Notes: generated by a model not told the origin, from the sequence alone. A stretch of 64,000 nucleotides of DNA from VRUE01 sp963714155 (GCA_963714155.1 OY970236.1:1550001-1614000); one strand, 5' to 3'; shown: positions 15,761 through 24,355, counted from the stretch's first letter. Made by a program: numbers and translations.

Positions 15761-16860
15761 GAGACCCCAGAGTGGAGAACCTGGCGAAGATCCTGGTCGG
15801 CTACTCGACCAAGGTGAAAGCGGGCGAGGTGGTCTCGATCGACGGTGAGGTCGGCGCCGAGCCGCTGCTGCGCGCGGTCTACGAGGAGGTGCTGAAGGCG
15901 GACGCCCACCCGATTCTCAACGTCGGCCTCGACGGCCTGGCGGCGATCTACTACGAACACGCCAGCGACGAGCAGCTGGAGTGGATCTCGCCCTTGATGG
16001 AGTGGACGGTCGACAACGCCGACGTGCGGATCGGCATTGGGGCCAGCGCCAACACCCGGGAGCTCTCGAAAATCCCGCCGGAGCGCCAGACCCGCCGCCA
16101 GACCGCCACCGGCCCGGTGCTCAACCGGATGATGGAGCGCAGTGCCGCCGGCGATTTCCGCTGGTGCTACACGCTCTTCCCGACCAACGCCTACGCCTCC
16201 GAGGCGGAGATGAGCCTCGCCGGCTACGAGGACTTCTACTTCGGCGCTTGCCTGGCCGATGACCCGGACCCGCTCACCGCCTGGAAGCGGGCCTCGAGCG
16301 AGTGCGAACGCCTCGCCGACTGGATCCAGGGCCACGAGGAGGTGCGGATCACCGCGCCGGGCACCGACATCAAGCTCGGCATCGCCGGTCGCACATTCAT
16401 TCCCTGCGTTGGTGACCACAACATGCCCGACGGCGAGTTCTTCACCGGCCCAGTCGAGGACTCGGTCGAGGGCGAGGTGACCTTCCACCTGCCGGCGGTG
16501 ATCGCCGGCCGCGAGGTCTCCGGCGTGCGGCTGCGCTTCGAGGCCGGCAAGGTCGTCGACGCCAGCGCCGAGCGCGGCGAGGAGTTCCTGATCCAACTGC
16601 TCGACACCGATGAGGGCGCCCGCCGCCTCGGCGAGCTCGGGATCGGCACCAACTACGCGATCGACCGCGGCACGCTCGAGGTTTTGCTCGACGAGAAGAT
16701 TGGGGGCACCGTCCACATGGCTGTGGGCAAGTCGTATCCGGAGTCCGGCGGGGTCAACGACTCCGCGGTCCATACCGACCTGGTCTGCGATCTGCGGCTC
16801 GGGGGCAAGCTCGAAGTCGACGGTGTCGTGATGCAGGAAGACGGCAAATTCGTCGTATGA
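15757..16860 (+). CDS. M29-family aminopeptidase
   Basis: This 367-residue protein is a co-metal-dependent aminopeptidase of the thermophilic M29 type (AmpS/PepS/AmpT). The conserved catalytic-domain blocks are visible: HNMPDGEFFTGPVEDSVEG, ERGEEFL, GTNYAIDRGTLEVLLDEK, and GGTVHMAVGKSYPESGG followed by HTDLVCDLR. These contain the expected Glu, Glu, His, Tyr, His and Asp ligands. The enzyme is cytoplasmic and processes short peptides. The TTG start at 15757 overlaps the pdxT stop (TTGA), so it is co-translated with the PLP operon although its function is unrelated. Confidence 0.9.
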   Translation: MRDPRVENLAKILVGYSTKVKAGEVVSIDGEVGAEPLLRAVYEEVLKADAHPILNVGLDGLAAIYYEHASDEQLEWISPLMEWTVDNADVRIGIGASANTRELSKIPPERQTRRQTATGPVLNRMMERSAAGDFRWCYTLFPTNAYASEAEMSLAGYEDFYFGACLADDPDPLTAWKRASSECERLADWIQGHEEVRITAPGTDIKLGIAGRTFIPCVGDHNMPDGEFFTGPVEDSVEGEVTFHLPAVIAGREVSGVRLRFEAGKVVDASAERGEEFLIQLLDTDEGARRLGELGIGTNYAIDRGTLEVLLDEKIGGTVHMAVGKSYPESGGVNDSAVHTDLVCDLRLGGKLEVDGVVMQEDGKFVV

Positions 16861-16865
16861 CGCGC

Positions 16866-16910
16866 TCCGCTGTTCCTTTGCCCGGCGTGACCTGGGAAGG
16901 GAACAGCGGA
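16866..16910. terminator. Bidirectional hairpin terminator
   Basis: A 20-base stem with three mismatches (arms 16866-16885 and 16891-16910; TCCGCTGTTCC pairs with GGAACAGCGGA) has a 5-base loop. It fills the gap between the M29 peptidase gene and the opposing membrane-protein gene, whose stop starts at 16912. No long U tract is present, as is usual in high-GC genomes. Confidence 0.65.
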
Positions 16911-16911
16911 A

Positions 16912-17355
16912 CTACTGGTTCGGAATCGGCGATCCCGCCAGCAGGAAGAACCAGAAGGTGAGGGTCAGGGCGGCGAGGATCACCGAGCCCATCAGGACGG
17001 CCTCGACGACGGTCGTCGTGCCGGCTTCGGAGGTGTCGCGCATGCTTTTGAGCCAGGCTGGACGCATCGGCCCGAGGCGGTTTGTGCCGGTGACCTGGAT
17101 GTAGAGGCGGTTTAGGCGGCCGATCAGCCAGGCCACGAAGATGATCGTGACGAGGATGCCGGCGGCGACTACCAGGTACGGCCCGCCGCTGGGGAACTGG
17201 GTGTGGGAGACCTTCGAGCCGATGTAGACCCAGCCCAGCGGGATCGCCGTCCAGATCGAGAGCGCGGTCAGCAGCATCGCGACGAAAATCAGGCTGGCGG
17301 CCAGTCCCCTGGCCACGCCACCCCTCTGCGGCTCGTTGACCATTTCCACATTCAT
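16912..17355 (-). CDS. Small membrane protein with three predicted TM helices
   Basis: The 147-residue protein has hydrophobic segments at LIFVAMLLTALSIWTAIPLG, YLVVAAGILVTIIFVAWLIG and AVLMGSVILAALTLTFWFFLL. Between the second and third is a cytoplasmic basic loop with MRPAWLKSMRD. No family is recognised. ATG 17355 (MNVEM) and ATG 17343 (MVNEP) are both possible starts and neither has a strong ribosome site. It is divergent from yebC, and its 5' end lies only 12 bases from the yebC start. Confidence 0.6.
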   Translation of the reverse strand: MNVEMVNEPQRGGVARGLAASLIFVAMLLTALSIWTAIPLGWVYIGSKVSHTQFPSGGPYLVVAAGILVTIIFVAWLIGRLNRLYIQVTGTNRLGPMRPAWLKSMRDTSEAGTTTVVEAVLMGSVILAALTLTFWFFLLAGSPIPNQ

Positions 17356-17360
17356 AGAAT
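17355..17360 (+). promoter_or_regulatory. Candidate -10 element for leaderless yebC
   Basis: TAGAAT lies seven bases before the yebC ATG at 17368 and there is no ribosome-binding site. A TTGACC at 17336 is 13 bases upstream, which is too close for a normal -35, so only the -10 is proposed. Confidence 0.3.
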
Positions 17361-17367
17361 GCCAGCT

Positions 17368-18126
17368 ATGTCTGGACACTCGAAGTGGTCTTCTATTAAG
17401 CATAAGAAGGGTGCAGCCGACGCCAAGCGCGGCAAGCTCTTCACCAAGCTGGCCCGCGCGATCACCGTCGCCGCCCGCGACGGCGGCCCCGATCCCGAGG
17501 CCAACGCACCCCTCGCCACCGCGGTGCAAAAGGCCCGCGATGCCTCGATGCCGAAGGAAAACATCCAGCGGGCGATCGACCGTGGCGGCGGCGTGGGCAC
17601 CGATGCCGCCGCGATCGAGCAGATCCTCTTCGAGGGCTATGGGCCCGGCGGGGCGGCGATCCTGGTCGATGCCCTGACCGACAACCGCAACCGCACCAGC
17701 GCCGACGTGCGCCACGCCTTCACCAAGCACCACGGAAATCTCGGCGAGCCGGGTTCAGTCGCCTGGATCTTCGAGAAACGCGGCGTCATCGTGGTTGACG
17801 GCGAGCGTTACGGCGAGGACGACCTGATCGTCGCGATCGACGCCGGTGCCGAGGACGTGCGCGAGGACGGCGAGCAGCTGCGCGTGATCTGCGAGCCCGC
17901 CGACCTCAGCGCCGTGCGCGAGGCGCTCGAGGGGGCTGGGGTGGAGCTGCAATCGGCCGAGTTGACGATGGAGCCGAAGAACACCGTGATGGTCAAGGGC
18001 ACCGACGCCGAGTGGCTACTCAAACTGGTCGACACGCTGGAGGAGCACGACGACGTCAACGAGGTCCACGCCAACTTCGACGTGCCTGCCGAGATCATCG
18101 AGAAACTCGCAGCCGAAGCGGCCTGA
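17368..18126 (+). CDS. yebC: YebC/PmpR-family protein
   Basis: This 252-residue protein starts MSGHSKWSSIKHKKGAADAK, the invariant YebC N-terminus. It contains ARDGGPDPEAN, NAPLATAVQKARDASMPKENIQRAI and the GYGPGGAAILVDALTDNRNRT block. YebC proteins have been described as DNA-binding regulators and, more recently, as ribosome-associated factors that relieve stalling at difficult motifs. The position directly upstream of ruvC-ruvA-ruvB is the classical conserved order. The start was set at the conserved MSGHSKW. Confidence 0.95.
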   Translation: MSGHSKWSSIKHKKGAADAKRGKLFTKLARAITVAARDGGPDPEANAPLATAVQKARDASMPKENIQRAIDRGGGVGTDAAAIEQILFEGYGPGGAAILVDALTDNRNRTSADVRHAFTKHHGNLGEPGSVAWIFEKRGVIVVDGERYGEDDLIVAIDAGAEDVREDGEQLRVICEPADLSAVREALEGAGVELQSAELTMEPKNTVMVKGTDAEWLLKLVDTLEEHDDVNEVHANFDVPAEIIEKLAAEAA

Positions 18127-18162
18127 CGAAGGCATCCGGGCCGGCACCCAGAATCACTTCCC

Positions 18163-18690
18163 ATGCAAGTCGTGATGGGAATCGATCCCGGCGCGGCCAA
18201 TCTCGGCTTCGGTGTGGTCAGGATCGAGGGCAGCCGCATGGTCGCCCTCGACGGCGGTGTGGTCGAAACCACGCCTGAGGTGCCGATGGAGCAGCGCCTC
18301 GAGCGGATCCACGGCGCCCTGGCCGAGCTGATCGAGTGGCACCAACCGGCGGCGATGGCGCTCGAGGACCTCTACTTCGGCAAGAACGTGCACTCGGCGA
18401 TGGCCGTCGGCCGCGCCAGCGGTGCGGCGATGCTGGCCGCCGCCCAGCGCGGAGTCAGCTGCTTCACCTACACGCCACAGGCGATCAAGAAGGCCGTCTG
18501 CGGTTCCGGTGGCGCCGGCAAGGAGCAGGTGCAGCGGATGGTGGGGACGCTGCTCGGCCTGCCCGAGCCGCCGACGCCCGACCACGCCGCCGATGCGCTC
18601 GCGGTGGCGATCTGCCATGGCGGCGCGACTGGGCGGGAAGCGGCGACGCTGGCGGCGGAAGAAGCCGTCTCGCAGAGGCTGGTCGGATGA
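18163..18690 (+). CDS. ruvC: Holliday junction endonuclease RuvC
   Basis: RuvC resolves Holliday junctions by paired nicks. The 175-residue protein carries the four catalytic acidic or His positions: Asp8 in MGIDPGAANLGFG, Glu68 in MALEDLYFGKN, Asp140-His141 and Asp144 in PDHAADALAVAI. Length is normal. The ATG at 18163 is 37 bases after yebC. The 3' end overlaps the ruvA start (ATGA, 18687-18690), so the resolvasome subunits are translationally coupled. Confidence 0.96.
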   Translation: MQVVMGIDPGAANLGFGVVRIEGSRMVALDGGVVETTPEVPMEQRLERIHGALAELIEWHQPAAMALEDLYFGKNVHSAMAVGRASGAAMLAAAQRGVSCFTYTPQAIKKAVCGSGGAGKEQVQRMVGTLLGLPEPPTPDHAADALAVAICHGGATGREAATLAAEEAVSQRLVG

Positions 18691-19283
18691 TCGCCGCGGT
18701 GCGAGGCGAGGTGATGGTGCGGCGCCCCGACCACGTGGTCGTCGATGCCGGCGGCGTCGGCTACCGCCTTGCCGTCTCGGCCGAGACGCTGAAGGCGGTG
18801 CCGGCGACGGGCCGCGAGGTCTTCCTGCACGCCGAGCTGATCTCGCGCGAGGACTCGCTGGCCCTCTTCGGCTTCGCCTCCGAGGAGGAGCGCGACCTCT
18901 TCGGCGAGTTGATCTCGGTCAGCGGCGTCGGCCCGAAGGTGGCGATGGCAGCGCTCTCGGGCGGCCCTACCCGTGAACTGCTGCGGGCGATTGCCGCCGG
19001 CGACGCCAAACGCTTTCAAGCTGTGCCGGGTATCGGCAAACGGACTTCGGAGCGGATCATCGTCGAGCTGCGCGAGAAGGTCGCCGGCTCGCTCGAGCAG
19101 GAGGTCGCTGCGCTGGGGACTGACGGAGCCGACCCCCGCGCGCTCGCCCGCGACGGCCTGGTCAACCTCGGCTACGCGCCGCTGGAGGCGGAGCAGCTTT
19201 TGGAAGGCACCGATGGCGAGGATGCCGAGCAACTGCTTGCCGCCGCCCTGCGTAAAGCCGGTACCTCGCGGAGCAGCGCGTGA
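18687..19283 (+). CDS. ruvA: Holliday junction branch-migration protein RuvA
   Basis: RuvA tetramers bind the Holliday junction and load RuvB. The 198-residue protein has the N-terminal OB-fold (MIAAVRGEV to LISREDSLALFGF). Two helix-hairpin-helix motifs follow (LISVSGVGPKVAMAALS and FQAVPGIGKRTSERIIVEL), then the C-terminal RuvB-contacting domain (DGLVNLGYAPLEAEQLL). It starts inside the ruvC stop and its own TGA overlaps the GTG of ruvB. Confidence 0.96.
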   Translation: MIAAVRGEVMVRRPDHVVVDAGGVGYRLAVSAETLKAVPATGREVFLHAELISREDSLALFGFASEEERDLFGELISVSGVGPKVAMAALSGGPTRELLRAIAAGDAKRFQAVPGIGKRTSERIIVELREKVAGSLEQEVAALGTDGADPRALARDGLVNLGYAPLEAEQLLEGTDGEDAEQLLAAALRKAGTSRSSA

Positions 19284-20395
19284 GCGAGAAGCGGATCCGC
19301 ACACCCGGGATCGACGGGCCCCAGCCCCCCGGGAGCGACCCCGGTCCTGACAACCGTTTCGCGGTCGACCTGGAGGATGATGAGGTTCGCCTCCACGACG
19401 CGCGCGCCGACGCCCCGGATGAGGACCTCGATCGCTCGCTGCGGCCACGCACTCTGGCCGACTTCGTCAACCAGGAGCAGGTCACCGACCAGCTGGCGAT
19501 CTTCATCGAGGCGGCGCGGGGGCGCAACGAGCCGCTCGACCATGTGCTGCTCGCCGGGCCGCCCGGCCTCGGCAAGACCTCGCTCGCCCACATCGTCGCC
19601 GAGGAGATGGGCGTGCCGCTGGTGCAGACCGCCGGCCCGGCGCTCGAGCGCAAGGCCGACGTCGCCTCCTTCCTCACCGCCTTGGAGCCCGGCAGCGTCT
19701 TCTTCGTCGACGAGATCCACCGCCTCGGGCGCGCGGTCGAGGAGACCCTTTACCCGGCGATGGAGGACGGCGAGCTGCCGGTCGTGCTCGGGCAGGGGGC
19801 AGGCGCCCGCACCGTCACCCTGCCTTTGCCCGCCTTCACCCTGATCGGTGCCACCACCCGGGCCGGGTTGCTGACCACGCCGCTGCGCGATCGCTTCGGC
19901 CTCTCCCACCGCCTCGAGCACTACCGGCCCGAGCACCTGGCCCAGATCATCGTGCGCTCGGCCGGCATCCTCGGGGTCGAGATCGACGCCGAGGGAGCGC
20001 AAACGATTGCCGAGCGCTCGCGCGGCACGCCCCGCGTCGCCAACCGGCTGCTCAAGCGGGTGCGGGACTTCGCCCAGGTCAAAGAGCGCGGCACGATCGA
20101 CGCCGTGGTCGCCGACGCGGCTTTGGCGATGCTCGAGGTCGACGCTGGCGGTCTCGATCGCAGCGATCGCGCCCTGCTCGACGTCGTCGCGAGCAAGTTC
20201 GCCGGCGGCCCGGTCGGCCTCTCGACCCTCGCCGTCGCGATCGGCGAGGAGGCCGACACGATCGAGGACGTACTGGAGCCCTACCTGCTCCAACAGGGCT
20301 TGCTGAAGCGCACTCCGCGGGGTCGCGTGATCACTCCGCGGGCCTACGAGCACCTCGGGCTGCCCGTGCCCGAAAGAGCGAACAGCCTCTTCTAG
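19280..20395 (+). CDS. ruvB: Holliday junction branch-migration helicase RuvB
   Basis: RuvB is the hexameric AAA+ motor of branch migration. The 371-residue protein has an N-terminal extension of about 50 residues, then LRPRTLADFVNQEQV. Walker A is GPPGLGKTSL, Walker B is VFFVDEIHRL, sensor 1 is GATTRAG, an arginine-finger region is LRDRFGLSHRLE, and a C-terminal winged helix ends LKRTPRGRVITPRAYEHLG. The GTG start overlaps ruvA. A 160-bp palindromic element begins two bases after its stop. Confidence 0.97.
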   Translation: MSEKRIRTPGIDGPQPPGSDPGPDNRFAVDLEDDEVRLHDARADAPDEDLDRSLRPRTLADFVNQEQVTDQLAIFIEAARGRNEPLDHVLLAGPPGLGKTSLAHIVAEEMGVPLVQTAGPALERKADVASFLTALEPGSVFFVDEIHRLGRAVEETLYPAMEDGELPVVLGQGAGARTVTLPLPAFTLIGATTRAGLLTTPLRDRFGLSHRLEHYRPEHLAQIIVRSAGILGVEIDAEGAQTIAERSRGTPRVANRLLKRVRDFAQVKERGTIDAVVADAALAMLEVDAGGLDRSDRALLDVVASKFAGGPVGLSTLAVAIGEEADTIEDVLEPYLLQQGLLKRTPRGRVITPRAYEHLGLPVPERANSLF

Positions 20396-20396
20396 G

Positions 20397-20556
20397 GTCG
20401 CGCCGAAGGCTCCGCGTGTGCGCCTGGCGAGCGCCGGAACAAGCGGAACAAGGACGCAAGGAGGTTGAATAGTCCTGCACTATTCAACCGACTGAGGACG
20501 CAGTGCCGCGCCGATTCCGCCGCCGCCAGGCGTGCGCGAGGAGCCTTCGGCGCGAC
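20397..20556. repeat. 160-bp palindromic element between ruvB and the PAS-protein gene
   Basis: The outer arms (20397-20429 and 20524-20556) are 33 bases long and match perfectly over the outer 17 and inner 9 bases, with a 7-base mismatched block between. A second perfect 10-bp hairpin lies at the centre (20463-20472 with 20480-20489; arm GGTTGAATAG). No frame inside is coding-like. It could end the ruv transcript, be a structured RNA, or be a miniature palindromic element. Confidence 0.6.
20463..20489. promoter_or_regulatory. Perfect 10-bp AT-rich hairpin/operator candidate
   Basis: Arms GGTTGAATAG and CTATTCAACC are separated by seven bases (TCCTGCA). The AT-rich arms contrast with the surrounding GC-rich DNA, so a protein-binding operator is as plausible as an RNA hairpin. 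Confidence 0.4.
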
Positions 20557-20577
20557 TCTCAGTAACCTGCCGGTGGG

Positions 20578-21066
20578 ATGCCGTTCTTCATCTGCCCCAA
20601 CTGCGGCCACAGGGAGGTCAGCGCGGAGCGAACCGCGGGTTTCAGCGCGCGCCCGAAGGGCTGCTCCAAATGCGGCTTCGGCTTCGTCTTCGAGCTCCTC
20701 GACGACTACTACCCAGCGCCCAACGCGGCCTTTTTCGTCTGCGACCAGCAAGCCCGCGTGATCGACGCCGGGCGCGGCAGCTTTGAGCTCACCGGTCTCA
20801 CCGACGAGGACGTGATCGGTCGGCCGGTCCAAGAGGTCCTCGGCCTCGAATGGCGTGCCGAGGGCAGTGGCGGCGAACAGCGCGAAGGGAACGGCGGCAC
20901 TGCCACCGACCCGATTGCGACCTCGTTGGAGTGGGGAGTCCGCTCGCTCGGCAAGCGCGTCTCGGTCAACGCCGAGGGCGACCTGCCGGCCGAGGCGGTG
21001 GCCGATGTCTTCCCGGCCTATGACGACGATGGGGGACTGCTGATAGTCCTCACCCCGGAGAACTGA
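20578..21066 (+). CDS. Zinc-ribbon plus PAS-domain protein
   Basis: The 162-residue protein opens with a four-Cys zinc ribbon (FICPNCGHREVS and GCSKCGFGF). A PAS-like domain follows: AAFFVCDQQARVIDAGRGSFELTGLTDEDVIGRPVQEVLGLEW is the sequence region from about residue 50 to 92, with later strands near GKRVSVNAEGDLP and GGLLIVLTPEN. PAS domains sense small ligands, redox state or partners. No output domain is present, so it probably works through protein contacts. It lies seven bases upstream of secDF, the slot usually held by yajC between ruvB and secD. Confidence 0.7.
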   Translation: MPFFICPNCGHREVSAERTAGFSARPKGCSKCGFGFVFELLDDYYPAPNAAFFVCDQQARVIDAGRGSFELTGLTDEDVIGRPVQEVLGLEWRAEGSGGEQREGNGGTATDPIATSLEWGVRSLGKRVSVNAEGDLPAEAVADVFPAYDDDGGLLIVLTPEN

Positions 21067-21073
21067 CGAAGAG

Positions 21074-24010
21074 ATGGGCAAAAAGCGCAGAAATTTCTTC
21101 GTCCTGCTCTTCGTCTTCGGCCTGATCCTCGTCTCCGGCGTCGTCATCGCCAACAAGGAAACGAAGCTCGGCCTTGACCTCAAGGGCGGCGTGCAGCTCG
21201 TCCTGCAGGGTCGGCCGACGCCGCAGCAGCCGACGCTCGACAACGGCTCGATGGAACGGGCCGTCGACATCATCCGCTCCGGCTGCGACGAACTTGGCGT
21301 CGCCGAGATCGAGGTCTCCCGGGTCGGCAGCGACCAGATCCAGGTCGGCATTCCCGGCGCGACCAGCGTCGGCAAGGCAACCGAATGCGCGACCAAGCCG
21401 GCCCGCCTCTTCTTCTTCGACTGGGAACCCAACCTGATCGGCCGCGAGTACCTGATCGGCGGCCGTCCGGGCAGGGAACCGCCGCCGGGCCCCGTGCGGG
21501 AAGCGACCAAGGAATGGCAGAAAGCCGGTCGCCTGCCGACCAAGCGCGAAAACCAGCAGCTGATCGCCGCCGGCGCCTACCCGACCGAGTACGCCGCCGC
21601 CAAGCTGGCCTCGGAACAGAAACTGCAACCTGACTGCGAAAAATGCAGCCAGCCGACCACCTTTTACCTCTTCGAGAAGAAGGATCCGCACAAGCTGATC
21701 GACGGCCCTGAGTTCACCAGGGAAGACCTCTTCATCTCGCCCAGCGGCAAAAAACGCTCCGCCGAGTCGGGCATCGTGCTCAAAGTTCCGCAGGGCACGA
21801 TCGTCGTCTCCGAAAAGCCCAGTGACACCAAAGGGCAGGTGATCGAAGAGGCCGAACCCGGTTGGTTCGCGCTGAAGGACAACCCGGCTCTCTCGGGGAC
21901 CGAAATCACCAGTCCGAAGCAGGAAGTCGACGAATTTGGCGCCCCCAACGTCACCTTCAAATTCACCGACAGCGGTCGCCAGGCGTTCCAGGACGTCACC
22001 CGCCAGATCGCCCAGCGCGGCGCCGCTTCGGCGATCGGTCCGAGCAGCGAAGAAACGGCCGAAGCGACCTCGGGCCACTTCGCGGTCGTGCTCGACAACG
22101 AAGTCAAGACGCGGCCGATCATCAACTACGCTCAGAACCCGGACGGGATCGACGGCCGCACCGGCGCCCAGATCTCCGGCGGCTTCAACGGCATCGAAGA
22201 CGCTCAGGACCTGGCCAGCTTCCTGCAGCGCGGTGCGCTGCCGATCAACCTCAACCTAATCAGTCAGTCGCAGGTCTCGGCGACGCTGGGCTCAGAAGCG
22301 CTGGACGCCGGCATCAAGGCCGGCCTGATCGGCCTCGCGCTGACGGTCCTCTTCCTCTTGATCTTCTACCGCTTCCTCGGCCTGGTCGCGGTAATGGCGC
22401 TGATCGCCTACGGGGTGATCTTCTTTGCCCTGATCAAACTGATCCCGATCACCCTGACCCTGCCGGGGATCGCGGGTCTGGTGCTGACGATCGGCGTCAC
22501 CGCTGACTCCAACATCGTCATCTTCGAGCGAATAAAGGAGGAGGTGCGGGCAGGGCGCTCGATGTCGAGCGCGATCTCGGCTGGCTACAGGCGCGGCATC
22601 GCCACGATCATCGACGCCAACGTCGTCACCCTGCTCACCGCCTTCGTCCTCTTCGTGCTCGCCACGGCCGGGGTCAAGGGCTTCGCCTTCGTCCTCGGCG
22701 TCGGCACGATCGTCTCGCTGCTGACCGCGGTCGTCTTCACCCAGGCGCTGCTGGGCACGATGAGTCGCTCGCGCTTGTTGCGCTCGCCCAGCGCCCTCGG
22801 CGGGGCAAAAGAGGGAATCCGCTGGCACTTCGACTTCATGGGCGCCAGCCGCTGGTTCTTCTCGATCTCGGGCGTGATCCTGCTGGTCGGAGCGCTGGCG
22901 CTGGCGACCAAGCAGCTCAACCTCGGCATCGATTTCGAGTCCGGCACCAGGGTCGAGGTGGCGCTGGTCAAGCCAACCGACGAGGAGGGCGTGCGCGAAG
23001 CCCTGGAGGCGGCGGACATCTCCGCCGCCGAGGTGCAGCGCGAGAGCAACCCGGGCCTCGGCGATAACGCCTTCCTGATCCAGTCCAACACGCTGGAACC
23101 GAGTCAGATCAACGAAATGCAGAAGGAACTCGAGCGCGAGTACGGGATCGAGGCCAACGGCTTCGACAGCACCAGCGTCGGGCCGACCTTCGGCGCCACT
23201 GTCGCCAACAGCGCCCGCAACGCGCTGATCTTCTCGCTGCTGATCATCTGCGCCTACATCGCCTTCCGTTTCGATCCGAAATTCGCGGTGCCGGTGCTAA
23301 TCGCGATCTTCCACGACATCCTGATCACCGCGGGTATCTACTCGCTCACCGGCCGGGAGGTGAGTAGCGGAACGGTCGCCGCTTTCCTAACCATCCTTGG
23401 TTACTCCCTCTACGACACGATCATCGTCTTCGACCGAATACGCGAGAACATGCCGCGGATGCCGCGAGCTGCGTTCTCGCAGATCGTCAACCGCTCGATG
23501 AGCGAGGTGCTGACCCGTTCGCTGGCGACCAGCTTCACCACCCTGCTCTCGGTGGTCGCACTGCTGATCTTCGGCGGCGCCACGCTGCAGGACTTTGCCT
23601 TCGCGATGATGGTCGGGATCCTTTCCGGAACCTATTCCTCGATCTTCATCGCCTCGCCGGTGCTGACGGCATGGAAGGAACGCGAGCCGGGCTTCATCCG
23701 TCGCCGCGAGCGCATCGCCGCGATCGACGGCAGCGTGCCCGCCTTTGCCGAAGACGGTGATTTGGCGATGCTCAGCGACGATGGCGAGACCGACGTCGAA
23801 CTGGAGGAAGAGGTTGCGGAGCAGCGCGAGGCGCAACCGAAGGCCAGCGCGGTGGCGACCGTCGAGCCACCGGCCGAGGGCGATGGTGGGGAGCCGTCGA
23901 ACAATGGCGAGCCCCCCTCGACCGATCCGGCGGAGAAGGCACGGCACGAGCGCGACGAGAAGCGCCGCGCTCGCCGCCAGCAACGCCGCAAACACGGGAG
24001 GAAGCGCTAG
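21074..24010 (+). CDS. secDF: Fused protein-export membrane protein SecD-SecF
   Basis: SecDF uses the proton-motive force to pull exported proteins through SecYEG. The 978-residue protein contains a complete SecD (residues 1 to about 580: TKLGLDLKGGVQLVLQ, large periplasmic domain with GRTGAQISGGF, then six TM helices with GLVLTIGVTADSNIVIFERI). It is joined without a stop to SecF (about 590-900: FDFMGASRWFFSISG, GIDFESGTRVEV, FLTILGYSLYDTIIVFDRIRE). A long acidic then Lys/Arg-rich cytoplasmic tail follows and ends HGRKR. Fusion is known in several phyla. GAA for Glu dominates the SecD half and GAG the rest. The next gene starts on its last base. Confidence 0.95.
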   Translation: MGKKRRNFFVLLFVFGLILVSGVVIANKETKLGLDLKGGVQLVLQGRPTPQQPTLDNGSMERAVDIIRSGCDELGVAEIEVSRVGSDQIQVGIPGATSVGKATECATKPARLFFFDWEPNLIGREYLIGGRPGREPPPGPVREATKEWQKAGRLPTKRENQQLIAAGAYPTEYAAAKLASEQKLQPDCEKCSQPTTFYLFEKKDPHKLIDGPEFTREDLFISPSGKKRSAESGIVLKVPQGTIVVSEKPSDTKGQVIEEAEPGWFALKDNPALSGTEITSPKQEVDEFGAPNVTFKFTDSGRQAFQDVTRQIAQRGAASAIGPSSEETAEATSGHFAVVLDNEVKTRPIINYAQNPDGIDGRTGAQISGGFNGIEDAQDLASFLQRGALPINLNLISQSQVSATLGSEALDAGIKAGLIGLALTVLFLLIFYRFLGLVAVMALIAYGVIFFALIKLIPITLTLPGIAGLVLTIGVTADSNIVIFERIKEEVRAGRSMSSAISAGYRRGIATIIDANVVTLLTAFVLFVLATAGVKGFAFVLGVGTIVSLLTAVVFTQALLGTMSRSRLLRSPSALGGAKEGIRWHFDFMGASRWFFSISGVILLVGALALATKQLNLGIDFESGTRVEVALVKPTDEEGVREALEAADISAAEVQRESNPGLGDNAFLIQSNTLEPSQINEMQKELEREYGIEANGFDSTSVGPTFGATVANSARNALIFSLLIICAYIAFRFDPKFAVPVLIAIFHDILITAGIYSLTGREVSSGTVAAFLTILGYSLYDTIIVFDRIRENMPRMPRAAFSQIVNRSMSEVLTRSLATSFTTLLSVVALLIFGGATLQDFAFAMMVGILSGTYSSIFIASPVLTAWKEREPGFIRRRERIAAIDGSVPAFAEDGDLAMLSDDGETDVELEEEVAEQREAQPKASAVATVEPPAEGDGGEPSNNGEPPSTDPAEKARHERDEKRRARRQQRRKHGRKR

Positions 24011-24279
24011 TGGCTCTGCTCGTCTGGTTCACCACCGGCATCGCCCTCTGGCACTTCACCGTCTTCCTGCCTGACCGCTTCTGGCAGGGCATCGTCGGTG
24101 CCTTCCTCGGTGCGACGATCGGCGCGGTCCTCTTCGGTGGGGTGATCGAGATCGCCAGCGGCAAAGGCCTCGGCGAGACGGATCTGGGAACGGTCTTGAC
24201 CGCGATCCCCGGTGTAGCGATCGGGCTCGCCGTGGTCTGGTTCATCGGCGTGCGCCAGGAACAAGCCGTAGCTGAGTAA
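24010..24279 (+). CDS. Small membrane protein downstream of secDF
   Basis: The 89-residue protein has three hydrophobic helices (LLVWFTTGIALWHFTVFL, GIVGAFLGATIGAVLFGG, AIPGVAIGLAVVWFIG). The GTG start shares one base with the secDF stop, so it is translationally coupled to the translocase gene and may be an accessory of it. The glycine-rich middle helix resembles small transglycosylase-associated or GlsB-type membrane proteins, but the match is too weak to name. Confidence 0.6.
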   Translation: MALLVWFTTGIALWHFTVFLPDRFWQGIVGAFLGATIGAVLFGGVIEIASGKGLGETDLGTVLTAIPGVAIGLAVVWFIGVRQEQAVAE

Positions 24280-24286
24280 GCCGCAC

Positions 24287-24315
24287 AAAAAGGCCCTGCT
24301 TTTTGCAGCTTTTTT
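24287..24315. terminator. Hairpin terminator after the secDF operon
   Basis: AAAAAG (24287-24292) and CTTTTTT (24309-24315) flank an inner CTGC/GCAG stem with a T5 loop; three bases (GCC) bulge on the left. The T-run makes it a plausible terminator for the + strand, 40 bases before the recJ start. Confidence 0.5.
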
Positions 24316-24355
24316 GGGCTGGAAAGCGGTCCGATGAGATTCCTAGCCTGCTTGC

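Noticed and set aside
15739..16773. 344-codon leftward frame opposite the M29 peptidase
   Set aside because: The + strand encodes a full M29 aminopeptidase. The antisense product has the Val/Gly/Asp-rich bias typical of high-GC shadows.
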